From Tateyamaria pelophila (GTDB lineage: Bacteria > Pseudomonadota > Alphaproteobacteria > Rhodobacterales > Rhodobacteraceae), in assembly GCF_019966495.1 (NCBI RefSeq), contig NZ_JAIMIA010000007.1, positions 29,745-93,744 on the forward strand: 64,000 nt of DNA. Direction: 5' to 3'. This document shows positions 46,925-55,234 of this stretch, piece after piece (position 1 is the first letter of the stretch; every line of letters starts with the position of its first letter). The position numbers and the translations under genes are program-made. Under the pieces are notes generated by a model. The model had not been told where the DNA came from and searched no databases. It was given only the letters and a program-made list of their open reading frames with translations.

Positions 46925-47512
46925 ATGAAATCACTTCTTATTGCCGCCGCGTTGAGCACAACAGCGACATTTGCCTTCGCCGCAGAAAAATACAATCTAG
47001 ACGCCAGCCACAGCCAAGTCCTGTTCTCTTATGATCACCTGGGTTTTTCCACGACCTGGGGCATGTTTTCGGGCTTCGAAGGCGAGATCATGTTTGACAA
47101 GGACGATCCAGCTGCCTCCAGCGTGACCGTGTCGATGCCGACGAAGAGCATGTTTACCGGCTGGGAGGCGCGCACCGGACATTTCATGTCTGACGATTTC
47201 TTTGGCGCGACGGATGAAGACATGATTTCGTTTGTATCCACGGGGATCGAAGTGACGGGCGACGACACGGCCCTGATCACCGGCGACCTGACCATGAACG
47301 ATATCACGAAATCCGTCGTTCTCGACGCGACAATGAACCAGGCGGGAACGCATCCGATGGCGAACAAGGCTTGGGTCGGGTTCGATGCCACCACGACGCT
47401 GGTGCGGTCCGAATTTGGGCTCGGTCAATTTGCGCCCTTCGTGAGCGACGAGGTGCAGGTTCAGATTTCGATTGAAGCTGGTATTGCGGAAGACGCGCCC
47501 ACAGACAGCTGA
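46925..47512 (+). CDS. YceI-family periplasmic protein
   Basis: The 195-residue product has a signal peptide (cut after about residue 20, ...TFAFA) and a YceI lipocalin-like barrel. Family features include YNLDASHSQVLFSYDHLGFS at the start and ITGDLTMNDITKSVVLDA later. YceI proteins bind isoprenoid lipids in the periplasm. GGAG lies nine bases before the ATG at 46925; the TTG at 46910 has none. A cytochrome b561-YceI fusion is encoded convergently next door. Confidence 0.9.
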   Translation: MKSLLIAAALSTTATFAFAAEKYNLDASHSQVLFSYDHLGFSTTWGMFSGFEGEIMFDKDDPAASSVTVSMPTKSMFTGWEARTGHFMSDDFFGATDEDMISFVSTGIEVTGDDTALITGDLTMNDITKSVVLDATMNQAGTHPMANKAWVGFDATTTLVRSEFGLGQFAPFVSDEVQVQISIEAGIAEDAPTDS

Positions 47513-47533
47513 TCTCGTGTATTCTTTACAGGT

Positions 47534-47570
47534 CAGGCCGCGCGAGACATTGCGCGGCCTGTTTTCGTTT
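47534..47570 (+). terminator. Rho-independent terminator of the YceI gene
   Basis: CAGGCCGCGC pairs perfectly with GCGCGGCCTG across an 8-base loop and is followed by TTTTCGTTT. Confidence 0.9.
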
Positions 47571-47613
47571 GTTCTGTTGAAAGGACACGCCTCACGGCGT
47601 GACACGATGTTTT

Positions 47614-47641
47614 GCAGGGCGGCCTTTTCAGGCCACCCTGC
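47614..47641. other. Hairpin between convergent YceI genes
   Basis: GCAGGGCGGCCT pairs with AGGCCACCCTGC with one mismatch around a 4-base loop. It lies 3' of the cytochrome b561-YceI gene and may stop its mRNA, although no T-run follows on the minus strand. Confidence 0.5.
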
Positions 47642-47759
47642 GAAACGACTGGCCCTCTAGTCATCTGTGGGCGCGCAGTCTGGACCCTTCCATCAGCCAA
47701 CGTTTGATCCGACCGTCAAGCCTGCCCCCTGCTCCGGCTGGCGTCAGAGACTTGTCGGC

Positions 47760-48971
47760 CTAGTCTGCCCGTGTGGCTGTCAACGAGACGTCCAGGCCTA
47801 CCTCGAATTTCAAAGAACTTTCATCCGTCATATTCGCGCCGATGCCGAAGTCGTTGCGGTTCAGGGTCATGCGCCCGGTCATACTGGCCGTGTTCCCTTC
47901 CAGTGCCAGGGCGAAGGGCAGGGTGGTCGGCACGCTTTGATCCCTGATGGTCAAAATGCCTTGCGCTTCATACCCGTCCACCACCGGGACGATGTCGGCC
48001 ACAAAGCGGGCGGTCGGGAATGCGCTGGCGTTGAAGTAATCCGGCCCCATGGCCTGATCCGTCACGGATCCGAGCGTGAGAGATCCGATCGACACGGTGA
48101 CGTCGACAGTGCCCGCGACACGACCTTCCGCTTCGTTCGGCACCGTTTCGTCAAACTGGATCGCGGCTGTCCAGTCGGCGAATGTGCCGGTCACGTCGGA
48201 GCCAAGTTGGGTCACCGTGATGCTCAAGGAGCCTTGCTGGACTTGCCAATCCGTTTGCACGTCCTCCAGTACAGCGGCATCGGGGCCGTTCCCATGCGGG
48301 GCATAGACGCCCAGAGCCGCACCTCCGGTCAGTGCCAACGCCCAAAGCGCGAGTGCCGCAATGATGGGTGTTGCGTGTTTGTGCGTTCCGGCCGTTCTTG
48401 GCACAAGGGCGTCGCCGAACCACATGCGTCGCAGTGTGGCGTCCTTGTCAATCATGTGATGCTTGAGCGCACCGGCAATATGCAACAGGATCGACGCGGC
48501 CAGCACCTTGGTCAGCACCCAATGCGCGCCTGCAAAGAGGGCTGCGACGCCTTCGGATTTTGGGACCAGCGGCAGATCTTGCCCCAAGGGCCACCAGATC
48601 GGGGCGAAACCCGTCGCTGCGGCATGGTGGATCCAGCCCGACAGCGGCACCAGCACCAGACTGCCGTAGAGCAACCAATGGACGGTTTCCGCGGCCAGGC
48701 TTTCGAACTTGCGATCTGGGTGCAGCAGGCCGGGTTTGGGTTGCGTGACGCTCCAGCCGATCCGGGCCAGTGCTACGAAGAACACCGCGACGCCAAGCGT
48801 TTTGTGCAAGGAAAACAACCATGCCTTGCGCGCCAATTCTTCGGACGTGTCATAGGGCAGGTCATTGGCGATCACCCCCAGGGGAATCAGCGACAGGATC
48901 AGAAGGGCCGTGAGCCAGTGAAATGTTTTGGAAACAGACCCGTAGCGGTCGGTGGTGTTGGTCAGGGACAT
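47760..48971 (-). CDS. Cytochrome b561 - YceI fusion protein
   Basis: The product of about 403 residues has an N-terminal cytochrome b561 domain (about 1-180). Its putative haem-ligand histidines are in KTFHWL, FSLHKTLG, ETVHWLLYG and LLHIAGALKHH. One further membrane helix (about 200-225) and a C-terminal YceI barrel (about 230-403) follow. Cytochrome b561 passes electrons between quinol and periplasmic partners; a tethered YceI could present an isoprenoid such as quinone. It converges on the stand-alone YceI gene. Confidence 0.88.
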   Translation of the reverse strand: MSLTNTTDRYGSVSKTFHWLTALLILSLIPLGVIANDLPYDTSEELARKAWLFSLHKTLGVAVFFVALARIGWSVTQPKPGLLHPDRKFESLAAETVHWLLYGSLVLVPLSGWIHHAAATGFAPIWWPLGQDLPLVPKSEGVAALFAGAHWVLTKVLAASILLHIAGALKHHMIDKDATLRRMWFGDALVPRTAGTHKHATPIIAALALWALALTGGAALGVYAPHGNGPDAAVLEDVQTDWQVQQGSLSITVTQLGSDVTGTFADWTAAIQFDETVPNEAEGRVAGTVDVTVSIGSLTLGSVTDQAMGPDYFNASAFPTARFVADIVPVVDGYEAQGILTIRDQSVPTTLPFALALEGNTASMTGRMTLNRNDFGIGANMTDESSLKFEVGLDVSLTATRAD

Positions 48972-49138
48972 GAGCACTTTCCGGTTTGGATCTGTTGAGT
49001 GTCTTGTAGAATAATGTTGGTCCCGCAGTCCTCAAGGCAACTGCGAATTCGTGCACATCCGTGGTGCGGCAGTATCTTGCTAGGACGCCGTTGCCGCTTT
49101 ACACGGTTCGGAACTAAGTTGAACCAAAGGAATAAAGC

Positions 49139-50071
49139 ATGAGCGTGGCATTCGTATTTCCGGGCCAGGGCGCGCAAACCATCGGGATGGGCCGCGATCT
49201 GGCCGAAGCCTATCCGGCAGCGCGCGCCGTTTTCGAAGAGGTGGACGAGGCCCTTGGTGAAAAACTGAGCGCTCTGATCTGGGAAGGCGATCTGGAAACA
49301 CTGACGCTGACGCAGAATGCCCAGCCCGCGTTGATGGCGACATCGATGGCGGTCATGCGCGCATTGCAGGCCGAGGGCATCGGCATTGGGCGCGCATCAT
49401 TTGTGGCGGGCCATTCTCTGGGGGAGTATTCCGCGCATTGCGCAGCCGGAACGCTGAGCATTGCGGATACGGCACGTTTGTTGCGTACGCGCGGCAAGGC
49501 CATGCAGGATGCCGTGCCAGTCGGTGTCGGCGCAATGGCGGCTCTTTTGGGGTTGGACTTCGAAGCGGTGACCGAGGTGGCACTTGAAGCCGCGCAGGGG
49601 GAAGTGTGCCAGGCGGCCAATGACAACGACCCCGCGCAAGTCGTCGTATCGGGCCACAAGGGGGCCGTTGAGCGGGCGATTGATATCGCCAAGGCCAAAG
49701 GCGCCAAACGCGCCGTCATGCTGCCGGTATCGGCGCCCTTCCATTGCGCTTTGATGGCACCCGCCGCGGACGTCATGGCGGATGCGTTGAAAGGCGTAAA
49801 AATGGCGGACCCTGCCGTTGCCATCGTGCCCAATGTCACAGCCGAGGGTTGCAGCAGCGTGCCGACTCTGAACAAGTTGCTGGTGGAACAGGTCACCAGT
49901 TCGGTGCGCTGGCGCGAAAGCATGATCTGGATGGCCGGGCAGGGCGTGACCGAGATCTGGGAGATCGGTGCGGGCAAGGCGCTGTCGGGGATGGTGCGCC
50001 GTATTGATCGGTCGATCGCGACACGGGCGCTGAGCGGCCCGGACGACATCAAGGCCGCGCTGGAGGCGTAG
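49139..50071 (+). CDS. fabD: Malonyl-CoA : ACP transacylase
   Basis: The 310-residue enzyme has the nucleophile elbow GHSLGEY with Ser93, an N-terminal FPGQGAQ and the later histidine in SAPFHCALM. It moves malonyl groups onto acyl carrier protein. AAAGGA precedes the ATG at 49139. It opens the fatty acid synthesis cluster. Confidence 0.96.
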   Translation: MSVAFVFPGQGAQTIGMGRDLAEAYPAARAVFEEVDEALGEKLSALIWEGDLETLTLTQNAQPALMATSMAVMRALQAEGIGIGRASFVAGHSLGEYSAHCAAGTLSIADTARLLRTRGKAMQDAVPVGVGAMAALLGLDFEAVTEVALEAAQGEVCQAANDNDPAQVVVSGHKGAVERAIDIAKAKGAKRAVMLPVSAPFHCALMAPAADVMADALKGVKMADPAVAIVPNVTAEGCSSVPTLNKLLVEQVTSSVRWRESMIWMAGQGVTEIWEIGAGKALSGMVRRIDRSIATRALSGPDDIKAALEA

Positions 50072-50181
50072 GCCATTTGGCAGGGGCGCATAAACGTTGT
50101 CCAAATGGGGCTGTGCAATGCGCCATCCGCGCATATCGCTGCAGTTCCATGAGGAAAAGATACTGAATCGAGGATAGAATA

Positions 50182-50919
50182 ATGTTTGATCTGAGCGGAA
50201 AAACGGCACTGATTACCGGGGCTTCGGGGGGAATTGGCGCGGATATCGCCCGCGTTCTGCATGACGCGGGCGCAACCGTCGGCCTGAGCGGGACACGCGT
50301 TGAGCCGTTGGACGCACTGGCGGCGGAATTGGGGGAGCGTGCCCATGTGCTCCCATGTAACCTGAGCGACATGGCGGCGGTTGAGGCGTTGCCGAAGCAG
50401 GCGGTCGAGGCGATGGGGTCCGTCGACATTCTGGTCAACAATGCGGGCATCACACGCGACAATCTGTTCATGCGGATGTCGGATGATGAATGGCAGTCGG
50501 TTCTGGACGTCAACCTGACCGCGACATTCAAACTGTGTAAGGGCATGATCCGCGGCATGATGAAGTCCCGCTGGGGGCGGATCGTGAATATAAGCTCGAT
50601 TGTGGGGGCAACCGGAAATCCCGGGCAGGCGAATTATGCAGCGTCCAAGGCGGGTATGATCGGGATGTCCAAGAGCCTTGCCTACGAAGTTGCCGCCCGC
50701 GGGATCACGGTAAACGCCGTGGCGCCGGGTTTTATCGCGACGGCGATGACGGACAAGCTGACGGATGATCAAAAGTCTGGAATCATGAAACAAATTCCGG
50801 CGGGCCGTATGGGCGAAGCGCATGAGATCGCGAGCGCGGTTCTGTATCTTGCGAGCCCCGAAGCCGCGTATGTCACAGGAACCACCTTGCACGTAAACGG
50901 TGGCATGGCCATGTTGTAG
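50182..50919 (+). CDS. fabG: 3-oxoacyl-ACP reductase
   Basis: The 245-residue short-chain dehydrogenase has the NADPH motif TGASGGIG (residues 14-21), NNAG (near 90) and the catalytic Ser/Tyr/Lys in NISSIVG and YAASKAG. It reduces 3-ketoacyl-ACP in the elongation cycle. It sits between fabD and acpP. Confidence 0.95.
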   Translation: MFDLSGKTALITGASGGIGADIARVLHDAGATVGLSGTRVEPLDALAAELGERAHVLPCNLSDMAAVEALPKQAVEAMGSVDILVNNAGITRDNLFMRMSDDEWQSVLDVNLTATFKLCKGMIRGMMKSRWGRIVNISSIVGATGNPGQANYAASKAGMIGMSKSLAYEVAARGITVNAVAPGFIATAMTDKLTDDQKSGIMKQIPAGRMGEAHEIASAVLYLASPEAAYVTGTTLHVNGGMAML

Positions 50920-50949
50920 TCTTGGGTGCAATGGCACCTTCGTGCGGCC

Positions 50950-50977
50950 TTGCGATCTTTATCGGATATGCTATAGG
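50950..50977 (+). promoter_or_regulatory. Candidate sigma-70 promoter of acpP
   Basis: TTGCGA (50950-50955) and TATAGG (50972-50977) have a 16-base spacer, about 150 bases upstream of acpP. A dedicated promoter would explain the very high demand for ACP. Confidence 0.5.
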
Positions 50978-51128
50978 CGGCGCAGATTTCCAGTCTTGAG
51001 GCGGGAGCGGCGACGTTCTCCGCAGCAAGGCTTCACCGCCCCAAGGGGGCAAGACCTGAGCCCCGGACGATATTGGGGACACCACTTGGGGGCGCTAACA
51101 TTTGCCCCGGCAGAATGAGGACAGTCAA

Positions 51129-51362
51129 ATGAGCGACATCGCGGAACGCGTAAAAAAGATCGTTGTGGAACACCTTGGTGTTGAAGAAGCAAAAGTGACC
51201 GAGAATGCGTCGTTCATCGATGATCTGGGCGCGGACAGCCTGGACACTGTTGAGCTGGTCATGGCCTTCGAAGAAGAGTTCGGCATCGAGATCCCTGATG
51301 ACGCGGCTGAAACCATTCAGACATTCGGCGATGCTGTCGGCTTTATTTCCAAAGCATCGTAA
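51129..51362 (+). CDS. acpP: Acyl carrier protein
   Basis: The 77-residue acidic protein has the phosphopantetheine site GADSLD with Ser37. It carries growing acyl chains in fatty acid synthesis. The ATG at 51129 starts the canonical [12 protein letters not shown]; an upstream in-frame codon at 51102 is not needed. A strong terminator follows. Confidence 0.97.
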   Translation: MSDIAERVKKIVVEHLGVEEAKVTENASFIDDLGADSLDTVELVMAFEEEFGIEIPDDAAETIQTFGDAVGFISKAS

Positions 51363-51390
51363 GTCTTTTCAGGCATGTGCCTGAGCATGC

Positions 51391-51428
51391 GGCGTTCTTC
51401 CTTGCGGAAGGACGCCGTTTCTTTTTTT
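51391..51428 (+). terminator. Rho-independent terminator of acpP
   Basis: GGCGTTCTTCC pairs with GGAAGGACGCC (one G-U) around a TTGC loop and is followed by a T-rich run. Confidence 0.92.
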
Positions 51429-51510
51429 GGCGTGTCTCCTCTTGCCATAGTTGAAATGGCCTGCGCACATTCGACGCAATTATAAAGAGATGCGCCAGGA
51501 CGCTTCCGCC

Positions 51511-52047
51511 ATGAGCAGGCATGTGCCAACCATAAATACGTCGCGCACCACGTTGCGTGCGATGCGACCATGTGATTTCGATCGCTTTGCCGAGATTTGG
51601 ACGGATGAAGCTGTCGTTCGCTATATCGGCGGGGAACCACGTAGCCGGGATACGTCGTGGAAAGTGTTTTTACAGATCGCGGGGCATTGGCAGGTCACGG
51701 GGTTTGGCCAATGGGCGATCGAGGCGCATGAGACCGGCACCATTGTCGGGCAGACCGGCTTTTTCCTTGGAGCGCGCGGCTTGGGCGATGATTTTGATTC
51801 TGTGCCGGAAGCGGGGTGGGTGTTGGCACCCGAAGCGCAGGGGCGCGGTCTGGCTGCTGAGGCTGTGTGTGCGGCACATGATTGGTTTGATCGTGTGATC
51901 ACCGGCCCGTTGGTCTGCATGATCGATCCGGATAACGAGACGTCTTTGAAACTGGCGGAACAATTGGGATATACCGGCATGCGTACGGCAGAGTATGGGG
52001 GCGGTACGGTGCATTTGATGTCGCGCAGGACCCCTCCGCTGATTTGA
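51511..52047 (+). CDS. GNAT-family N-acetyltransferase, RimJ/RimL type
   Basis: The product of about 178 residues has the RimJ/RimL acetyltransferase pattern: RTTLRAMRPCDFDRFAEIWTD near the start (in parts), the acetyl-CoA block WVLAPEAQGRGLAAEAV and NETSLKLAEQLGY. It would acetylate a protein N terminus or a small molecule. The start is uncertain: 51511 has AGGA ten bases upstream, and 51490 or 51451 are alternatives. It interrupts the fab cluster between acpP and fabF. Confidence 0.82.
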   Translation: MSRHVPTINTSRTTLRAMRPCDFDRFAEIWTDEAVVRYIGGEPRSRDTSWKVFLQIAGHWQVTGFGQWAIEAHETGTIVGQTGFFLGARGLGDDFDSVPEAGWVLAPEAQGRGLAAEAVCAAHDWFDRVITGPLVCMIDPDNETSLKLAEQLGYTGMRTAEYGGGTVHLMSRRTPPLI

Positions 52048-52193
52048 TGCGTTGTGGTACCGGGCGTTTGCGGCGGGTCCTTTTTGCCAACACAAAACTG
52101 CCGACGCACAGGAATACGGGGTGTGTCGGGGCTTGAACAGGGCAAGGCGGGCGCGTTAAGAGGCGCACAGATAACGAAGAGGGGCATGAGCAC

Positions 52194-53453
52194 ATGCGCA
52201 GAGTGGTTGTGACGGGTCTGGGTCTTGTGACCCCGTTGGCCGATGGTGTCGAAGCAAGCTGGCGCCGTATTCTGGACGGCCAGTCTGGTGCGGGTCCCAT
52301 TACCGGTTTTGATACGACCGGTCTTGTTACGACCTATGCCTGCGAAGTGCCTTTGGGAGACGGATCGAAAGATACGTTCTGCGCTGACACATATATGGAA
52401 CCCAAAGAGCAGCGTAAGGTCGATACGTTCATCCTGTTTGGCCTGGCTGCCGCGCAACAGGCCGTCGAGGATTCCGGCTGGATGCCGACAGATCGCGAAA
52501 GTCTGGAACGTACGGGCGTCTTGATTGGTTCAGGTATCGGTGGATTGAATTCTATCGCGAACACCGCCGTGATGATGGAAGAGAAAGGTCCGCGTCGGGT
52601 GTCGCCTTTCTTTGTTCCGGGCGCGTTGATCAATCTGATCTCCGGGCAGGTGTCGATCCGCTACGGGTTCAGAGGCCCGAACCACTCGGTTGTAACGGCC
52701 TGCTCCACCGGGGCGCATGCGATTGGCGACGCGAGCCGACTGATCAAGTATGGCGACGCGGATGTCATGGTGGCAGGCGGTGCGGAGGCCGCTATCTGCA
52801 AGATCGGTATGGCTGGTTTCAACGCCTGCAAGGCCTTGTCGACCAAGCGTACGGACGAGCCGCAAAAGGCAAGCCGCCCCTATGACGTGGACCGTGACGG
52901 GTTTGTCATGGGAGAGGGGGCGGGCATTTTGGTGTTGGAAGAATATGAACATGCCAAGGCGCGCGGCGCGAAAATCTATGCCGAGGTGCTCGGCTACGGC
53001 ATGTCTGGTGATGCGTATCATATCACAGCTCCGTCCGAGGATGGCGAAGGCGCCGAGCGGTCGATGCGCGCGGCCCTGCGCAACGCCGGTCTGGAGCCGC
53101 AGGATATCGATTATATCAACGCACATGGCACATCGACCAAGGCCGATACGATTGAGCTGGCGGCCGTCGAGCGGTTGATGGGAGACCATGCGGGCGACGT
53201 CACCATGTCATCGACCAAATCGGCAACGGGTCACCTGTTGGGCGCCGCCGGCGCGATCGAAGCGATCTTTTCGATCCTTGCGATCCGCGATCAGGTCTGT
53301 CCGCCCACAATAAACCTCGACAATCCGGAGGTCACATCCGCCATTGATCTGGCCCCCAATGCCAAACGCGAACGCAAGGTCGCGCACGCCCTGTCCAACA
53401 GCTTTGGATTTGGCGGCACCAATGCCAGTGTGATCTTTGGGAAGGTCGGTTAA
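52194..53453 (+). CDS. fabF: 3-oxoacyl-ACP synthase II
   Basis: The 419-residue condensing enzyme has the catalytic Cys170 in TACSTGAHAIGDA and the two catalytic histidines in NAHGTST and KSATGHLLGAAG. It elongates acyl-ACP. Its stop shares a base with the mltG start (53453), so the two are translationally linked. Confidence 0.96.
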   Translation: MRRVVVTGLGLVTPLADGVEASWRRILDGQSGAGPITGFDTTGLVTTYACEVPLGDGSKDTFCADTYMEPKEQRKVDTFILFGLAAAQQAVEDSGWMPTDRESLERTGVLIGSGIGGLNSIANTAVMMEEKGPRRVSPFFVPGALINLISGQVSIRYGFRGPNHSVVTACSTGAHAIGDASRLIKYGDADVMVAGGAEAAICKIGMAGFNACKALSTKRTDEPQKASRPYDVDRDGFVMGEGAGILVLEEYEHAKARGAKIYAEVLGYGMSGDAYHITAPSEDGEGAERSMRAALRNAGLEPQDIDYINAHGTSTKADTIELAAVERLMGDHAGDVTMSSTKSATGHLLGAAGAIEAIFSILAIRDQVCPPTINLDNPEVTSAIDLAPNAKRERKVAHALSNSFGFGGTNASVIFGKVG

Positions 53454-54610
53454 TGTGGCGATCCATCGCCTCTAATGCGGTGACCTTCCTGATCGTGGCG
53501 CTGTTTCTGATGGGCGGCGTCATCATGTGGGGACGTGGCCAATACGAAGGACCTGGGCCGTTGGCGGACGCCATTTGCCTGCAGGTGGAACGTGGATCGA
53601 ACTTTCGCCGTGTGAGCGCCAATCTCGAAGAAGAAGGGGCCGTGACGAGCGGTCTCTTGTTTCGGCTTGGCGCGGATTATGCTGGGAAGACGGGCGACTT
53701 GAAGGCGGGCAGTTTTCTGGTCGCGCCGGGCACGTCCATGGAGGAGATTGTCGACATCGTGACACGCGGCGGGGCCAGTACATGCGGCACCGAAGTCATC
53801 TATCGCATCGGTGTGAACCGGTTGATTGCGGAGGTGCGCGAGCTTGATCCGTCCAGCAACCGTTTTGTGGAGCGCGCTGAATTCGAGCCTGCGACGGACG
53901 AAACACCCCAGATCTACACGCAGGTCAAGGCGGAGCTGGATACCCGTTTTCGGATTGCCCTCGCTGAAGGCGTGACAAGTTGGCAGATCGTGGACGCGTT
54001 GCGCAGAATGGATGTGCTCCAAGGTGAGATCGCCGAGATCCCGCCAGAGGGGGCATTGGCCCCTGACAGTTATGAAGTGCGTCCGGGTGATGCGCGCGCA
54101 GATATCCTGGCGACGATGGCTGAACAACAGGAGTTGTGGGTTGCCGCCGCCTGGGAGGCCCGTGATCCAACGGTGCCGCTGGAAAGCCCGGAAGAGCTTT
54201 TGACTTTGGCGTCGATCATCGAGAAGGAGACCGCGGTTGCGGAGGAGCGTCGGCAGGTTGCGTCCGTGTTCGTGAACCGGTTGAACCGTGGCATGCGGCT
54301 GCAAACGGACCCCACGGTGATCTATGGCATCACGCAGGGCGAAGGTGTTTTGGGACGCGGATTGCGTCGGTCTGAATTGCGGGCAGTTACGCCGTGGAAC
54401 ACCTATGTCATCCTGGGTCTGCCCCCCACACCCATTGCCAATCCTGGCCGTGAGAGTCTGATGGCAGCAGGGCAGCCGGACACGACGGACTATTTGTTCT
54501 TTGTCGCGGATGGAACGGGCGGCCACGCGTTTGCAGAGACACTGGATGAGCATAACCGCAATGTGGCGCGCTGGCGTGAAATCGAGGCGGAGCGCGCAAC
54601 GGACAACTGA
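53453..54610 (+). CDS. mltG: Endolytic murein transglycosylase
   Basis: The 385-residue protein has an N-terminal membrane anchor (ASNAVTFLIVALFLMGGVIMW, about residues 4-24) and a LysM-like region. The YceG catalytic block follows, with Glu in LASIIEKET and the later QTDPTVIYGI. MltG cuts nascent glycan strands and so sets their length. It is coupled to fabF, an arrangement common in alphaproteobacteria. Confidence 0.94.
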   Translation: MWRSIASNAVTFLIVALFLMGGVIMWGRGQYEGPGPLADAICLQVERGSNFRRVSANLEEEGAVTSGLLFRLGADYAGKTGDLKAGSFLVAPGTSMEEIVDIVTRGGASTCGTEVIYRIGVNRLIAEVRELDPSSNRFVERAEFEPATDETPQIYTQVKAELDTRFRIALAEGVTSWQIVDALRRMDVLQGEIAEIPPEGALAPDSYEVRPGDARADILATMAEQQELWVAAAWEARDPTVPLESPEELLTLASIIEKETAVAEERRQVASVFVNRLNRGMRLQTDPTVIYGITQGEGVLGRGLRRSELRAVTPWNTYVILGLPPTPIANPGRESLMAAGQPDTTDYLFFVADGTGGHAFAETLDEHNRNVARWREIEAERATDN

Positions 54611-54694
54611 GGTTGGTAAATGAGGCGGTTGCCTTGAAAGCCTATAGTTGTAAGTGCCGTGCGCACCTCTGGGTTGTGTAGCGTTGGCTTGAAA

Positions 54695-54709
54695 TTAGGA
54701 ATTTGTTAA
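54695..54709 (+). promoter_or_regulatory. CtrA-like site upstream of the GTA cluster
   Basis: TTAG-N7-TTAA matches the CtrA full site TTAA-N7-TTAA with one mismatch. It lies about 45 bases upstream of the GTA promoter -35. CtrA is needed for GTA production in Rhodobacter capsulatus, though mostly through GafA. Confidence 0.5.
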
Positions 54710-54716
54710 TCAGGGC

Positions 54717-54735
54717 GTACGCTTAGCGTGCGTAC
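54717..54735. promoter_or_regulatory. Dyad between the CtrA-like site and the GTA promoter
   Basis: GTACGC (54717-54722) and GCGTAC (54730-54735) form an inverted repeat with a 7-base centre, just upstream of the -35. It could be an activator site, for example for GafA, but I have no consensus to check against. Confidence 0.35.
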
Positions 54736-54751
54736 CGGTTTCGGATTTTGC

Positions 54752-54780
54752 TTGACTCTGCGAACGGTCACACGTATAAC
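54752..54780 (+). promoter_or_regulatory. Strong candidate sigma-70 promoter of the GTA cluster
   Basis: TTGACT (54752-54757) and TATAAC (54775-54780) have a 17-base spacer and differ from consensus by only one or two bases. It is flanked by GCTTGAC and GTCAAGC, an inverted repeat that could be an operator. It lies about 110 bases before g1. Confidence 0.65.
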
Positions 54781-54807
54781 TTGTGTCAAGCTAGAAGAAG
54801 TGGGCAA

Positions 54808-54841
54808 GCGGCCGTCGGGGTAACCCGGCTGGTCGCTTTTT
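54808..54841 (+). terminator. Terminator-like hairpin in the GTA leader
   Basis: GCGGCCG pairs with TGGTCGC over seven positions (two G-U), CGGGG and CCCGG can extend the stem past an internal loop, and TTTTT follows. It lies between the promoter at 54752-54780 and g1. It could attenuate the cluster or end a short RNA of about 55 bases. Confidence 0.5.
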
Positions 54842-54889
54842 CGTTTCTCTCGTGCGGAGTTTCCCAACGCATGAGAGGTCAGAGCAATT

Positions 54890-55234
54890 ATGACACTACA
54901 TACCCCGGGTGAAGAAGAAGCCCGCACCACCGAAGCACTTTCGGCGGCGCATGACGAGATCACGTCACTGCGAAAGGCCATCGCGGACCTCACCAAGAAG
55001 GTCAAGACCGGGGAGGATGTAACATCTACCGAAGCCAAATCTGCGACGTCAGCGTTGCCGGACCTGGTGCGGACATGTTTGAAACTGGAGGCACTCATTG
55101 GAGAACTCAAGGCCAGCCGATCCCAAATTGCGCAAGCAGGATATGCTATCGACCACGATGCTGCCCGCGCTGAAATACGGTGCGCGCTTGCTCGCGTCCG
55201 CCCCTGCTGCGGTGCAGGACCAGTTTCTGGATGA
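54890..55234 (+). CDS. GTA g1, terminase small subunit-like
   Basis: The 114-residue product has an N-terminal coiled-coil region (about 10-70, with EITSLRKAIADLTKKV) and no known catalytic motif. Its place just upstream of the large terminase matches orfg1 of the Rhodobacter GTA, which acts as the small terminase for packaging host DNA. The last part overlaps the start of g2 by about 90 bases, a long overlap. The first 80 residues are the family-like part. Confidence 0.78.
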   Translation: MTLHTPGEEEARTTEALSAAHDEITSLRKAIADLTKKVKTGEDVTSTEAKSATSALPDLVRTCLKLEALIGELKASRSQIAQAGYAIDHDAARAEIRCALARVRPCCGAGPVSG

